64,000 nt of DNA from Oopsacas minuta. Its lineage: Eukaryota; Porifera; Hexactinellida; Lyssacinosida; Leucopsacidae. The position numbers and the translations under genes were made by a program. Shown piece by piece: positions 30,098 to 40,698 of the stretch (positions are counted from its first letter, which is position 1; the number at the start of each line of letters is the position of its first letter). Below the pieces are notes generated by a model. It did no database searches, was not told the origin of the DNA, and saw nothing but the letters and a program-made list of their open reading frames with translations. The stretch is taken from the NCBI GenBank assembly GCA_024704765.1, contig JAKMXF010000318.1:186001-250000 (forward strand), given 5' to 3'.

Positions 30098-33000
30098 TCA
30101 AACTTGACTAGTCTCAATACCAGCGCTGTCACTGGGTCGTAGTTGCCCTGTTGTTGAAGGTGTTATTGGTCGCGAGCCGGTCTCTTTGGTACGTCGCTTC
30201 ACGACAATGTAGCGCTCTCGTTTAGTAAATTGGATTAACCATATGATTATTCCAATCACAATAATAACAGCAATTCCGGCAACAACACCTGCTATTATTG
30301 GGAATATTAGGATACACTGCTCAAGGGTGGCTTCCGGAAATATGTAAATTTTCTGCGAAATATCAGCTGTATTTAATGTCCCAAGTGTTACTTTTGGAAT
30401 TTCTGGGATTTTCAGGTAGCCTGTCGGCTCAAAAAGGAGAGAGTTTGGAATACGAACTTCTGAACCCAGAGTGAATGAAGAAGCTATAGAGATATACGTG
30501 TTAGAATTCGCGCGTAGCAACTGAACTGTACACACAATTGGCAGACAAATGGCAGTTTGGTTGCATAACTGGAACGAATTGAAAGTTGAAGAGTTATCGC
30601 TTGGTGGTGGTGGTAAGGTTTCGTTTAATCTTCTTGGATTTTCACAGATGAACGACTGTGTGATGTAAGAAATTGAGTTAATTAGAATATCAATACTATC
30701 TTCTGGATCAAAATTAACGCTACAATAACCGCGAATACAGAGTGGCCAGAATATTACAACCCTCATTGACTCACTTGGTAACCAACTTGGTCCACGGTTA
30801 CCCACACGGAATGTGACTTGAAAATCTACACCCGCATAACTACCATCATCCATTTCCTGTAACGTAACACGATCATTACTAGATTTTACTTGGAAAAAGA
30901 GGTCTGATGATGCGTTCAAGTTTATTACTGGCAGAATTTCATTGTTAGCAGGATTCACGTCTATTGATTTTGGGGAAGAAATGTTGAATCTGAAAGTTAC
31001 AGCTGTTAAATCGAGCTGGAAATCAAATGTGAATTTAAGTCTGTATGTTATTAGAACTGGGTCTAGACCTTTTGTTGACATGAATGGATTGGGCTGAAGT
31101 GTACAAATTTGATGACGTGATGTCTGTGAACAGCTGTCGCCAGATAGCTCGTTTGTATCGTTAACCTGTCGTTGTACAACTTCAATATTCTCTGGGAAGA
31201 GAGCAGTGAAATATGTTTGTAGCGCGACGTCATCTTCATTATTCGTTACTTTTATACTAATCGTGAATATATCTTCAGAAATATTAAGTTGAGTTAGAGG
31301 TAGGAATTCTAAGGCTAAATCTACATTACATACACCGTCACTACAAGGATGTTCTAACAGTAGATCCCTCATAGCGTAGCCTTGTTGGTAGAGAAGTTCA
31401 GGACTAATATCAAGTGTAGGGATAATTGTAGAGAACATTGTATCGTTAGATATAATATTCTGTAATTCAGGTGGCGATGAGTGTACATCTAGTGTCAGAC
31501 TTACAGGTGATATATCACCGAAATTACTCACGAAATATGCTGTGAAATTTCGTGGGGAACATATTCTCTTGTTCACTTGTAGCTCAATACGATCTTCAAC
31601 TCTACTCTGCTTTCCTTGATCTATGAAGTATACACGTTGTGTATCATTCCTCCCTAAATCTAGATCAATGAAATAATCTATAGAGAATACATTGATCTGT
31701 CCTTGCTGTACAGAAGTCAGGTTAAAGCAAGCACGTACTTGAAAGCAAAGAACTTGAATACCAGCTCCTTCAATCGTACTCTCACAGGTGGGATTAGTGA
31801 CGTCAAACATACCATCCACGGGTACCAGCTCTCCATCTTCTGTAAATACTTCAAACACAGCCTCTATTCTAACTAGAGGGCTACCTGCTAGAACTTTAAC
31901 CTTTTCAATTGTAGGGTCACTGAATGCTATATCTGCGTACCCATCTCCGTTAAAATCTACACCTCCATGCAATGCGTATATTCCAGTAAATCCATACTGA
32001 GAAGTATCAATGTATTGTGCGAATACTAATTCAGCTGAGGGCGTGCCCAGATATACATATATATTGGGTGTGTTCAGTCCACCTACAGCTATATCTGGTA
32101 CTCCATCGCGGTTAATATCACCTAGATCCGTTATACTACCGCCTAACCTATCATACGGCTCTCCTTTTAAACTGTCCACATAAAAAAGTTCACACACACC
32201 ACCATTATTAATCCCCTTATAAACCGTGATTTGTCCTCTGTCTGGGGAAAGCGGTGCGAATGTGGTCTGTAGTGGACTCCCTACGATCAAATCGTCACAA
32301 CCATCGCTCGGGTCAAAGTTCACTACGAGCATAGAATACCCATAATAACTTCCTATAGTATCACCAGAGGCTATAACGGTAGGAGATAAAGTACCGCTTG
32401 TTGACTCACTGAATGCTATTATAGCTCCTTTATGGTTATTATACCTAGGAGCAGATGCTATAACGTCCTTTTCAATAGCTGTATCACCGGGTACTGAGAA
32501 ATAACCGTAGTCTACTGCATAGCCTACGTATGAGGAAATTGAACCAATTTTAAGCTCATTTACGTTCCCTGCTAGTCCACTAAGTCTCCCACCGAAATCA
32601 AAACTTGTGTTTGTGTAATGGATCTGATCAACACTGCCGATTGAAAACCCAGCTGTATCGCGATTTGTTAAGGGTGCGCCTGCTATTATTCGGAACGTGT
32701 CTTCTGTCTCTTTGCGGATTTTAACACTACTCCCACTGGCGAATATTCCCTTATCCCCATAGCTTAAATATGCCCTGAACATCGTTTCATTGAGATCCTG
32801 AGCCAAACCTACACAACTCCCAAATGGGAGATTATCCAACAGGTGTAGAGGAGCGCATGCAGCTGCGTGACCTGCTTCATCATTAGAAGTGACTGAGAAT
32901 CCCATTAGAGATCCGTTTTTAGCCTGATTGAAATCATCCACTGTATTGTAAACGAATGACTCACCAGGGATAATTTGTGGATCACTTGCACTAGCGCTTA

Positions 33001-33307
33001 GTGTACCGTTATGCTTTCCAACATCTAACTGTGCGCATGTACAGACTAGATTATCTTCTAGTTTACAAGAATACACAGTACCTTCTCTACTTGAACCTAT
33101 CATTGCTTTTGGAGCTCCAACCAGGAGAACTTTGCTGTCATCTGGAAGTATGTGAGCTGCTAGTGAGAATCCGAATAGATTGCCTTCTTTAGAGCCCAGT
33201 TGACAAATAGAAACTCCAGATCCGTTAACGAAACTAAAAGCATCTGTGTAAGAGAGTACTGATGCGAGGAAGAAAAGTACTAACACTCTGTGAGAGTGAA
33301 TTATCAT
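30098..33307 (-). CDS. Integrin alpha subunit
   Basis: A 1069-residue intronless type I membrane protein. A signal peptide starts at MIIHSHRVLVLFFLASVLSY (33307); the frame opens 32 codons further upstream, judged 5' leader. The N-terminal half is a seven-blade FG-GAP propeller, with cation loops DINRDGVPD and DFNGDGYAD and a SFVNGSGVSICQLGSKEGNLFG start. No inserted I domain is seen. The second half is thigh/calf immunoglobulin-like modules. A transmembrane helix (IIAGVVAGIAVIIVIGIIIW) and a short tail end it. The membrane-proximal GFFKR clasp of integrins is replaced by IQFTKRER. It pairs with a beta subunit to bind matrix; none is in this window. Confidence 0.92.
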   Translation of the reverse strand: MIIHSHRVLVLFFLASVLSYTDAFSFVNGSGVSICQLGSKEGNLFGFSLAAHILPDDSKVLLVGAPKAMIGSSREGTVYSCKLEDNLVCTCAQLDVGKHNGTLSASASDPQIIPGESFVYNTVDDFNQAKNGSLMGFSVTSNDEAGHAAACAPLHLLDNLPFGSCVGLAQDLNETMFRAYLSYGDKGIFASGSSVKIRKETEDTFRIIAGAPLTNRDTAGFSIGSVDQIHYTNTSFDFGGRLSGLAGNVNELKIGSISSYVGYAVDYGYFSVPGDTAIEKDVIASAPRYNNHKGAIIAFSESTSGTLSPTVIASGDTIGSYYGYSMLVVNFDPSDGCDDLIVGSPLQTTFAPLSPDRGQITVYKGINNGGVCELFYVDSLKGEPYDRLGGSITDLGDINRDGVPDIAVGGLNTPNIYVYLGTPSAELVFAQYIDTSQYGFTGIYALHGGVDFNGDGYADIAFSDPTIEKVKVLAGSPLVRIEAVFEVFTEDGELVPVDGMFDVTNPTCESTIEGAGIQVLCFQVRACFNLTSVQQGQINVFSIDYFIDLDLGRNDTQRVYFIDQGKQSRVEDRIELQVNKRICSPRNFTAYFVSNFGDISPVSLTLDVHSSPPELQNIISNDTMFSTIIPTLDISPELLYQQGYAMRDLLLEHPCSDGVCNVDLALEFLPLTQLNISEDIFTISIKVTNNEDDVALQTYFTALFPENIEVVQRQVNDTNELSGDSCSQTSRHQICTLQPNPFMSTKGLDPVLITYRLKFTFDFQLDLTAVTFRFNISSPKSIDVNPANNEILPVINLNASSDLFFQVKSSNDRVTLQEMDDGSYAGVDFQVTFRVGNRGPSWLPSESMRVVIFWPLCIRGYCSVNFDPEDSIDILINSISYITQSFICENPRRLNETLPPPPSDNSSTFNSFQLCNQTAICLPIVCTVQLLRANSNTYISIASSFTLGSEVRIPNSLLFEPTGYLKIPEIPKVTLGTLNTADISQKIYIFPEATLEQCILIFPIIAGVVAGIAVIIVIGIIIWLIQFTKRERYIVVKRRTKETGSRPITPSTTGQLRPSDSAGIETSQV

Positions 33308-33630
33308 TGCAAATAAAATATAGCTAAGTTGAATAAATAAAGTCAGTGAAAATTTAATGAAAAGTTGTGACAATGTACTCATTATATATGTACGTACGTT
33401 CAAATTATTTAATTAACCTACGTATTAGCCAAATAACCTCAGCTTTCACTCACTATTATTATTAATTGTCAAAGGTTTATTGCGTATAATGCCTAATGCG
33501 AGTACTTAGAGATTATAATTTAGAGTTATAGAATATATAAGGTAAGGAATTAATTGAAGGGATTCCGCTATGGAGAATGTACAAATTCCGTTATAATTCT
33601 ATTAATAAATTAATATTTATCATTTTGTAG
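33308..33630. promoter_or_regulatory. Divergent region integrin alpha / TMEM87
   Basis: 323 bp between the integrin start and the first recognised TMEM87 exon. It should contain the missing 5' exon(s) of TMEM87 (a possible donor AAG|GTAAGG near 33543), but no convincing signal-peptide exon was found. Confidence 0.35.
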
Positions 33631-35398
33631 ATTCATTTTGATATAGAATGGCATGCTGTTCAAAAAACGAAAGACAGTAGAGCAGCAGATACCCACACGT
33701 TAATGGAACTCAGATATGTTATTCTAAAGACTCCATGTTCTGACATATTACTGACTAATGATAACGATACGATTCTAGAAGGTTTTTTCGATGAGATCTA
33801 TCAATGGACTGTTCTAGGTCATGTTATTTACAGTGGACAAGCTATGAATCCTGATACCGGCTACAATATTACAAAGAGTGTTAATGCTACTGGAAATTAC
33901 TATGTATTGCTTTCTATTGCTAACCAGGATGAGAGCCCAGGAGTAAAGGTTTGTTGCTAGATCATGAACCTTTAACTGAACTTCTGCATAAATATTCTTC
34001 ACTAAATTCACTTACCTGAAATTATATTGTATATAGGGAAGAGTTGTAACGAGTATGTCAAGCTGGTATGGCTATCTGTCGATTAAGCATTATCCTTTCC
34101 TTATATTCTACGCTCTAATGGTGGTGGCCTATCTAATACTGAATCTGGTGTGGTTAATTCTAATCCTAATTTCAATTAAAAACTTAATTCGCCTACAGTT
34201 CGTCATTCTAGCTGTATTGCTATTAAGCTATTCAGAACAATTCCTTTTCCTTCTGGACTATGCATACATGAATATAACTGGTAATGATCCAAAAGGCTTG
34301 ATTTATGTAGCAGAGTTTGTTTCAGCATTTAAAAGGACACTAGCTAGAGTTCTTATAGTCATTGTGTGTCTCGGATTTGGGACAGTTAAGCCACGTCTTG
34401 GTACAGCTAATATTCGTCTGTTGGTAGCTGCTTCTTTAATATATTTCTCCGTAGCATGTGTAACAAGTGGAATCAATGCGATTAATGATTATGAATATCA
34501 GAATATTTGGTATCTCCGTATTTTATTGATTATCTTTGATATTGCTTGGTTCTATTGGATATTTTATGCCTTAGTTAACACGAGACGTGCACTGAAGTTA
34601 CGTAGAAATACAATCAAACTTGCTTTGTATAACTCGTTAGGAATTGTGTTGATATTCGCAGCTATTGCCTCATTCGCTTTAATCCTGGTCTATGTGTATA
34701 TCTTCCTTATTAACGATTGTGATTCTAACTGGAATGAGCGTAGAGCAGATCTCATTTTCTGGCCCTCTCTATTCTTAATTCTCCAAACAGCTATTATGAT
34801 CATTTGGAGACCGAGTAACAATGATAAGAGGTTTGCTTTTGTGCCTCTGGGAGATGGGGGTGATGAAGAGGGAGCTCTTGATAAACCACTTGAATCTGAA
34901 GAAGGAATTGTGTATAGGTAAGTCAGTACAGTAGACCCTCACTAATCCGAACAGGACTGGATAATGTTCTAAAATTTCAAAAAAGACCTAATAATTGTAT
35001 CCAATACTACTGCAGACAAATACATAATGCTATATTACACATGTTGGTAGCCTTTTCATCATTTGTACAACTGTACTCCTAGATCCTATGGTATTGTTTC
35101 AATGCATTTCGCTAATTCACATGAATCATTTTCCAATTGGAACAGTGCTGAACAGATTAGCGAGGGTGTATTGTATATTGCTGCGTAGCAAAATAATTAT
35201 TTATATAATAGGAACATTTCTATGGCGCCATTACTAAAGAGATTAGATGATGATGAAGATCTAGAGTGGGCTGAGCAGAACATTCCTAAAGGCAAGAACG
35301 ATACAACCGAATCCACAGTAGATACAGTGCTGAATACGTTTATACCGTCTGACGAGGAACGAGAAGAGAAAACGAGAGAAATTTCAAAACTTCATTAG
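33631..35398 (+). CDS. TMEM87: TMEM87 (GOLD-domain seven-transmembrane Golgi protein), 5' end unresolved
   Basis: Exons 33631-33948, 34037-34917 and 35212-35398 join in frame. The first recognised exon opens after TTTTGTAG and encodes a luminal part; family members have about 200 luminal residues, here only about 110 are found, so one or more 5' exons are missing from my model. The second exon has seven hydrophobic helices starting SSWYGYLSIKHYPFL, and ends RPSNNDKRFAFVPLGD, a TMEM87 hallmark. The last exon gives DDDEDLEWAEQNIP and FIPSDEERE, the conserved C terminus. TMEM87 proteins act in Golgi-endosome transport and ion handling. The second intron contains a MITE. Confidence 0.85.
34929..35174. 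mobile_element. MITE family 2 (pogo/Tigger-like ends), in TMEM87 intron
   Basis: Left end CAGTAGACCCTCACTAATCC, right end reversed CAATACACCCTCGCTAATCT, flanked by TA. It shares long stretches (ATTGTATCCAATACTACTGC, TATATTACACATGTT, CCAATTGGAACAGTGC) with the copy at 59590-59875. The CAGTnGACCCTC start is typical of pogo/Tigger-type ends. Confidence 0.8.
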
Positions 35399-35640
35399 AT
35401 TTCCTTATTATATTACAAACAAGCTGCATTGTTCATAAGTAAAGTCAAATAATTTGATGTCTATTGTATTGTAACTTCTTTTCTGCTAAGACTTCTCCTG
35501 TATCATAGTAAATAGATTAAGATTGAAGTTATTAGATTATTATTATAACTAATGTATTTCTTATAATTGTAATGAACACTTTATACTCTTATAAAGAAGG
35601 CCGTATGTGTATTATCGGAGTATATTTGTTATAAATAGCA

Positions 35641-36360
35641 ATGAAGTTATCTGCATTATGCCAACGTCAATGTAAAGACACTGCAAAGTTTCGTTTCTTC
35701 AGTAATTCAGAACATAAAAATATTAAGAAATCAACAAAAGTTACATGTTGGAAGTGTCAAAAATGTATAGTGTTAAACCCATCACATACATATTCTAGGA
35801 GATACTTCTGTCCTTGTGAACGGAGAATTATACTACCTTATACGAAACATACGAATTATTTTGAAATATACGATTCACTTCCAACTTTCAAAATTGATGT
35901 TTCGAAATTAAAATCAACTTACCTGAAGCTACAGTATCAATTCCACCCAGATAGATTTAGTACAAGTTCACAAAGGGAACAGGATATGGCAGCTGAGCAT
36001 TCTGCGGTTGTTAGCACCTCTTATAAGACAATCTCTAACACATACTCGAGGGCTTTATACCTGCTTTTATTAGAGGGAATTGATTTAGAAAAAACTGGAA
36101 ATACATCTGAGATTGCTCCAGAATTCTTAATGGAAATGTTTGAAACGAATGAGCAATTAGAAGATGGATTAAATGATAGAGATTTGATTGAATTGAAATT
36201 AAAAACACATAAACAAATTTCAAAATGTTATTCAGATCTAATACCAGCATTCTGTAATAGGAATTTCGCGAAAGCTAAATCTATTGTGGCTCAATTGCAA
36301 TACTACAGGAATATTCTTAACAAAATTGGAGATATTTTGGATGCAAACACGAATTTATAG
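35641..36360 (+). CDS. HSCB: HSCB mitochondrial J-protein co-chaperone
   Basis: A 239-residue intronless protein. HSCB brings the ISCU-bound iron-sulfur cluster to the mitochondrial Hsp70 HSPA9. The J domain (about 77-150) has the essential HPD motif in QFHPDRF, followed by helix IV and the C-terminal three-helix ISCU-binding domain (about 160-235). The N terminus, about 30 residues rich in Lys/Arg/Phe, may be a targeting peptide. The animal-specific zinc knuckle is present but unusual: CWKCQKC and then FCPCE, so the second CxxC is CxC. Confidence 0.93.
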   Translation: MKLSALCQRQCKDTAKFRFFSNSEHKNIKKSTKVTCWKCQKCIVLNPSHTYSRRYFCPCERRIILPYTKHTNYFEIYDSLPTFKIDVSKLKSTYLKLQYQFHPDRFSTSSQREQDMAAEHSAVVSTSYKTISNTYSRALYLLLLEGIDLEKTGNTSEIAPEFLMEMFETNEQLEDGLNDRDLIELKLKTHKQISKCYSDLIPAFCNRNFAKAKSIVAQLQYYRNILNKIGDILDANTNL

Positions 36361-36446
36361 ATCTACATATATAGCTATCAATGTTATGGCAAATACTCAC
36401 TTACTTATATTTTGTAGCCGAAATATTAACAATTAAACTTAATATA

Positions 36447-36610
36447 CAGACAACTCCCCGTTATATCGAAGAAGCTTAATGGACCGCGAAAATAATCAGA
36501 TAAGCGATATAGTCCGTGTAATTTATATTACTTTTGAAGGTTTGGGAGCATATTTTTACAATTTTAAGCTTTGATATAATCGTGTATCTCGATATAACCG
36601 GAGTTGACTC
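36447..36610. mobile_element. MITE family 1 copy upstream of CFAP74
   Basis: Left end CAGACAACTCCCCGTTATAT, core GAAGGTTTGGGAGCATATTT, right end CGATATAACCGGAGTTGACT. About 164 bp; it ends 60 bp before the CFAP74 ATG. The open frame of CFAP74 runs back into it but without an ATG. Confidence 0.85.
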
Positions 36611-36669
36611 AAGAAATTATTAAATTAAACAAAGATTTCGTATTAGAAAGCCGAGAAATATATATTTAT

Positions 36670-39600
36670 ATGGCCGAGGAAGATATAGCAAGGAATTTCT
36701 TCCATCAAACACTTGACAAGCTCCGTGAAGAGAAAGACAAAGAAAGAGAAGTTGAACAGAAGAAGAAGGACAAGATGACGTCAGCATATGCATCTTTGCA
36801 TCAAAACATTATAGAGAATAGAGGTGTATTGAATGCTATACAGGATGTTAAGATGTATGAGAAAATTCAAAAGGATAATGAGAGAGAAGAAAGGCGAAAA
36901 CACTTGCTAAAACTGGATAAAGATCCTAATGAACAGTTTCTTATGGAAGAGAGATTTGAAAAGTATAAGGATAGGAAAAAAGCTTTTGAAAAGAAAACAG
37001 AAGAAGGTAAGGAAATGATTTTAGAGCGAATAATTCGGGAAGAGAAAAATCGCAAAAAGCAAGAAAGGAAAAACTCAAATTTACACTGGATGGATAAGTA
37101 TGATTCACAAGCTATGAAGAGGAATGCCAGCAGGAAACTGCCTAGAGTTAAGTTACATAAACGATCTCATACCAGTGCTAAGAAATATATCAAAGAATCT
37201 GAAAGAGAGAAAGAAAGGGGAAGAGACAGTGCAGGAGAGGTGGATAAGAACAGTGGTAGTTCTGGAGAGGAGATCCTTCCCGAGCCAGAATACAGAGGGC
37301 TTTGGGAGATATATTCTAAACAAAAACCGCCCAAACAAGAACCGAAATTAATATCAGACGAATCCATGCAGAAAGCTATGGAGAAACTTAGGACTGGAAT
37401 TGTTAGGAAACAAGTCGCAGCTGGGAGAGAGTTCAAAGGTCTACCCTTTCGATCACAACCTGATACTGTCCTTTTCAAAGACTTTGAAATTAATAAGCCT
37501 TACCTCAAAAAAGTTCAGCTTACAAATGTATCTTATACAGTCAACTATTGTAAGTTTGTAGAAGTCACTGATAATCTGAAAGACTTCTGTTTCGTAGAAT
37601 TCGACCCTCCTGGCTCCCTTTCAGCCGGATTGACTTGTTGGTTCCAAATCAAATTCATCCCTAAAATTGATATAGATATTGAAGGGGCAGTTTGTTTCAT
37701 GACTCAATCCGGTCCCTTTGAAATACCAGTCAGCTGTTGTATGAAGAAATGTATTGTTTCTTTAGAGAAAGAGAGAATTGATTTCGGAAGAATTTGCAAA
37801 GGTGAAAAGGCGAGAAAATGTATTGAACTGAAAAACGAAGGAATAATTCCAACAGATTTCACCATAGGAGATATAATACAAACTGAGACAACTGAAGAAA
37901 TACAACTTGAGGAAGTTGAGCAATCACAAGTACAACTGGATGAAAACCAAGGATCAGGATTAGAGATTATGAAAACAGAGCTAATAGAAACTAGCTATAT
38001 AAAGTGTTTGAAATCTAGTGGGTGTTTAGAAGGGTACTCTGAAACAGTTGTTGAATTCGAGTTTACACCGCATGAAGCAGGCGTAGAGGTGAGAGATTTC
38101 ACGATTAGATTCAGTCATAAAGGGATAGAACCAGTCATTTGTACAGTCTGTGCAGAGAGCGTAGATCTTCCTATTTTCCTTGAAAAAGAATCACTCGATA
38201 TGAGAATATGTACAGTAGGCTATTTCTATCAAGATTCAATTGTAATACAAAATCAAGCTACAAACTCAATGAATATTTCAAATGATATACCGAATTCTCT
38301 CAACAATATTATTCAAATTCTACCCAAAAACGCGTTAGTTCAAGGCCAAAATAAGCTCAATATACAGCTACAATTTACTCCAAATCTAGAGCTCTGGAAT
38401 GAAATGTATAATCTGTATTTTGATTCAGAAAATGGAGAGTTTCAGGTTAAATTCAATTTCCTTGTAAAAGGACAGACTCTCCCGCTTCCATTCACACTCT
38501 ATGCAACCGTCACTCGTGCGGAAATAATCTTCGATAAAACGCAAATTAACTTCGGAACTTGTCACATGCAAGAGTGTATTACATCAACAGTACAACTCAC
38601 AAACAATTCATTATTGCCACAGAAAATAGGATTCATATCAATGCCAGATTTTATAACTATTAGCCCAGAAGACGGCTTCATAACCTTAGTACCGAAGGAA
38701 GAATGTACTCTACGTATTACATTTACTCCTGATAAGATTAGATTTAACGAGTTCTCTCTCACATGTAAGACTCAATACGATAGAGATTATATTATCCACT
38801 GTACAGGAAAGGGAGTACAATCAGGACTACAGCTGTCACACACGAAAATATCATTCAGGTCCACGATTATTGATGATTTTTCGTTCGCGAAAATTCATAT
38901 TTCAAACCCTAGAATTGCTCGTCTCTCAAGTGCGAAGGTCCGAGGAGTAGCCCCTGTGAATACTAACAGGATATTCCAGTTTGAAGTACCAGATTCCGCG
39001 AATATAAGAATCACACCAGAAGCAGGTAAACTAGAGCCTGGAGATGAACTTAAAATTTGCATAGAATTTTCTCCTATTATCCCTATACAAGATATAATAG
39101 ACCTTGCTAGAGAGAATACAAAAGAAGAAGTGACGTCACTTGAAGGCGGTACGAATTCGAAAGTTTCTATTCTCGAGAAGAAAGGTAGTAATGTTATGTT
39201 AGGGAAGAATTCTAAGCTCAATATGGATGTTCCTGTCAAAGAAAAGATAAAGGAAGATTCTCCAGCATGGTGTGAGGCTAGGGAGAAACTTATTCAAATG
39301 TTTGAGGACAAATTAGAAACATTCCGTATACCATGTTACGTTTCCATAGCAACCCAATCACCTACAGTTCTCCCGGATGAGACACTTCACCTTGAAGTAA
39401 CGCTACCTTCAACCAAACCAAAATTGAAAGTAAATTGCTTGCAAGGAAAATGTGTTGATTTCGGCGAATGCTTGATCGGAATGAAAATCGTTCAAAAGTT
39501 GGAATTAGAAAATATCTCCAATCAGGAAATAACATTCAAAGTCAATCCATTGAATGTCAACGGCCCTTTTGAGGTTATAAATACTCCAAGGCCGATTCCT

Positions 39601-40512
39601 CCTGGAAAATTATTTAATTTGGTTGTAAATTTCGTTCCTGAAACGAATGAACTGTGTCATGAAGAATGTATCATATACTACGATGAATACAACAGAATAT
39701 CTTTCTTTCTAACTGCTAAAGGGGTAGAACCTGAAATAGACTTGTTGGATTCACAAGATAATCTGATGGGAGATGAGCTTGCCTTAGGTGATGTTGTATT
39801 GAATGAGAGTTTAGAGTACATTTTCGCGATTTCTAATAAAACAACAATCGCTATCGACTATTGGTGTGAATTATCTGATCTCGATACAGGGAATAATTTC
39901 ACCGGATTGCCTGCATTCAATATAACACAATTCCATGGAGTGGTTGAGGCTAATTCTAAAAAAGATATAACTATAATTTTCACACCGGATCGACCATCAC
40001 TCCATTTTGCGGAAAAAATCAAAATTCGAATAAACAAAAAACAAAATTACTTTACTTTCAAAATAACAGGCAGAGGCCATGAGATGAATCTCTATCCTCA
40101 TCATGATTATATTCACCCAAAGGATATTATGGTAGATCCTTACCCGAAAAGGTATCATGACATCATCAAGGTGATAATATATAGGAAAATAGATGATGAC
40201 GTCACGACTGCACATGACGTGTTAAAGATAACTAATATTAAACATAGGACAACTGGGCATAAACCGAATGGTGATTTCTTGCTTGAAATGATAGAGCCTA
40301 TTCCTACGAGAAAAGCGTTTCTATTAGAACCAATGAAGTCTGTTGTAGAGGCAGGTACAACTTTTGAAGTTAACATCACGTTTGATCCGAAACAGCTGGA
40401 GGCAGGAGAGATCAGACAGCTGGCTTATTACAAGCTCACATTGAAAGGAGATGTAGTGAAGCAGTACTGTCTGTTACTGCGAGGGGTAGATGCTACACAC
40501 ATGCTAGTATAG
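36670..40512 (+). CDS. CFAP74: CFAP74, ciliary central-pair protein
   Basis: A 1280-residue intronless protein. Start chosen at the first ATG (MAEEDIARNF, 36670); the frame opens further upstream only with a non-ATG codon inside a MITE. Residues about 1-230 form a highly charged Lys/Glu coiled coil. The CFAP74 block GREFKGLPFRSQPDTVLFKD and the following KKVQLTNVSYTVNYCKF lead into a chain of ASH/MSP-type immunoglobulin-like domains to the C terminus (repeated pattern I-x-F-G-x-x-x-x-G, e.g. VDFGECLIGMK). CFAP74 is part of the C1d projection of the axonemal central pair in motile cilia. Human protein is about 1580 residues. Its presence means the organism builds 9+2 motile cilia. Confidence 0.92.
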   Translation: MAEEDIARNFFHQTLDKLREEKDKEREVEQKKKDKMTSAYASLHQNIIENRGVLNAIQDVKMYEKIQKDNEREERRKHLLKLDKDPNEQFLMEERFEKYKDRKKAFEKKTEEGKEMILERIIREEKNRKKQERKNSNLHWMDKYDSQAMKRNASRKLPRVKLHKRSHTSAKKYIKESEREKERGRDSAGEVDKNSGSSGEEILPEPEYRGLWEIYSKQKPPKQEPKLISDESMQKAMEKLRTGIVRKQVAAGREFKGLPFRSQPDTVLFKDFEINKPYLKKVQLTNVSYTVNYCKFVEVTDNLKDFCFVEFDPPGSLSAGLTCWFQIKFIPKIDIDIEGAVCFMTQSGPFEIPVSCCMKKCIVSLEKERIDFGRICKGEKARKCIELKNEGIIPTDFTIGDIIQTETTEEIQLEEVEQSQVQLDENQGSGLEIMKTELIETSYIKCLKSSGCLEGYSETVVEFEFTPHEAGVEVRDFTIRFSHKGIEPVICTVCAESVDLPIFLEKESLDMRICTVGYFYQDSIVIQNQATNSMNISNDIPNSLNNIIQILPKNALVQGQNKLNIQLQFTPNLELWNEMYNLYFDSENGEFQVKFNFLVKGQTLPLPFTLYATVTRAEIIFDKTQINFGTCHMQECITSTVQLTNNSLLPQKIGFISMPDFITISPEDGFITLVPKEECTLRITFTPDKIRFNEFSLTCKTQYDRDYIIHCTGKGVQSGLQLSHTKISFRSTIIDDFSFAKIHISNPRIARLSSAKVRGVAPVNTNRIFQFEVPDSANIRITPEAGKLEPGDELKICIEFSPIIPIQDIIDLARENTKEEVTSLEGGTNSKVSILEKKGSNVMLGKNSKLNMDVPVKEKIKEDSPAWCEAREKLIQMFEDKLETFRIPCYVSIATQSPTVLPDETLHLEVTLPSTKPKLKVNCLQGKCVDFGECLIGMKIVQKLELENISNQEITFKVNPLNVNGPFEVINTPRPIPPGKLFNLVVNFVPETNELCHEECIIYYDEYNRISFFLTAKGVEPEIDLLDSQDNLMGDELALGDVVLNESLEYIFAISNKTTIAIDYWCELSDLDTGNNFTGLPAFNITQFHGVVEANSKKDITIIFTPDRPSLHFAEKIKIRINKKQNYFTFKITGRGHEMNLYPHHDYIHPKDIMVDPYPKRYHDIIKVIIYRKIDDDVTTAHDVLKITNIKHRTTGHKPNGDFLLEMIEPIPTRKAFLLEPMKSVVEAGTTFEVNITFDPKQLEAGEIRQLAYYKLTLKGDVVKQYCLLLRGVDATHMLV

Positions 40513-40698
40513 TATATGTATTACTGATCAATATACGTTTATCGAATATATAGCCGAATTATAGTATATTAATTTAATGGGATTTGTATACATTCGAAAT
40601 CGCACGTATTACGCACATGCAAGGAGGCAAAAACAGCGAAAAAATTGGGAAATGTAACATTATTTCGTATGTATTCATAAAGGTGTGAAAATATACAC

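Noticed and set aside
33308-33403. Upstream Met codons for integrin alpha
   Set aside because: Starting at 33307 gives a standard signal peptide; the longer form would place two hydrophobic stretches in tandem.
36604-36669. Upstream start for CFAP74
   Set aside because: The first codon there is TTG and lies in a MITE; the first ATG at 36670 gives a plausible N terminus.
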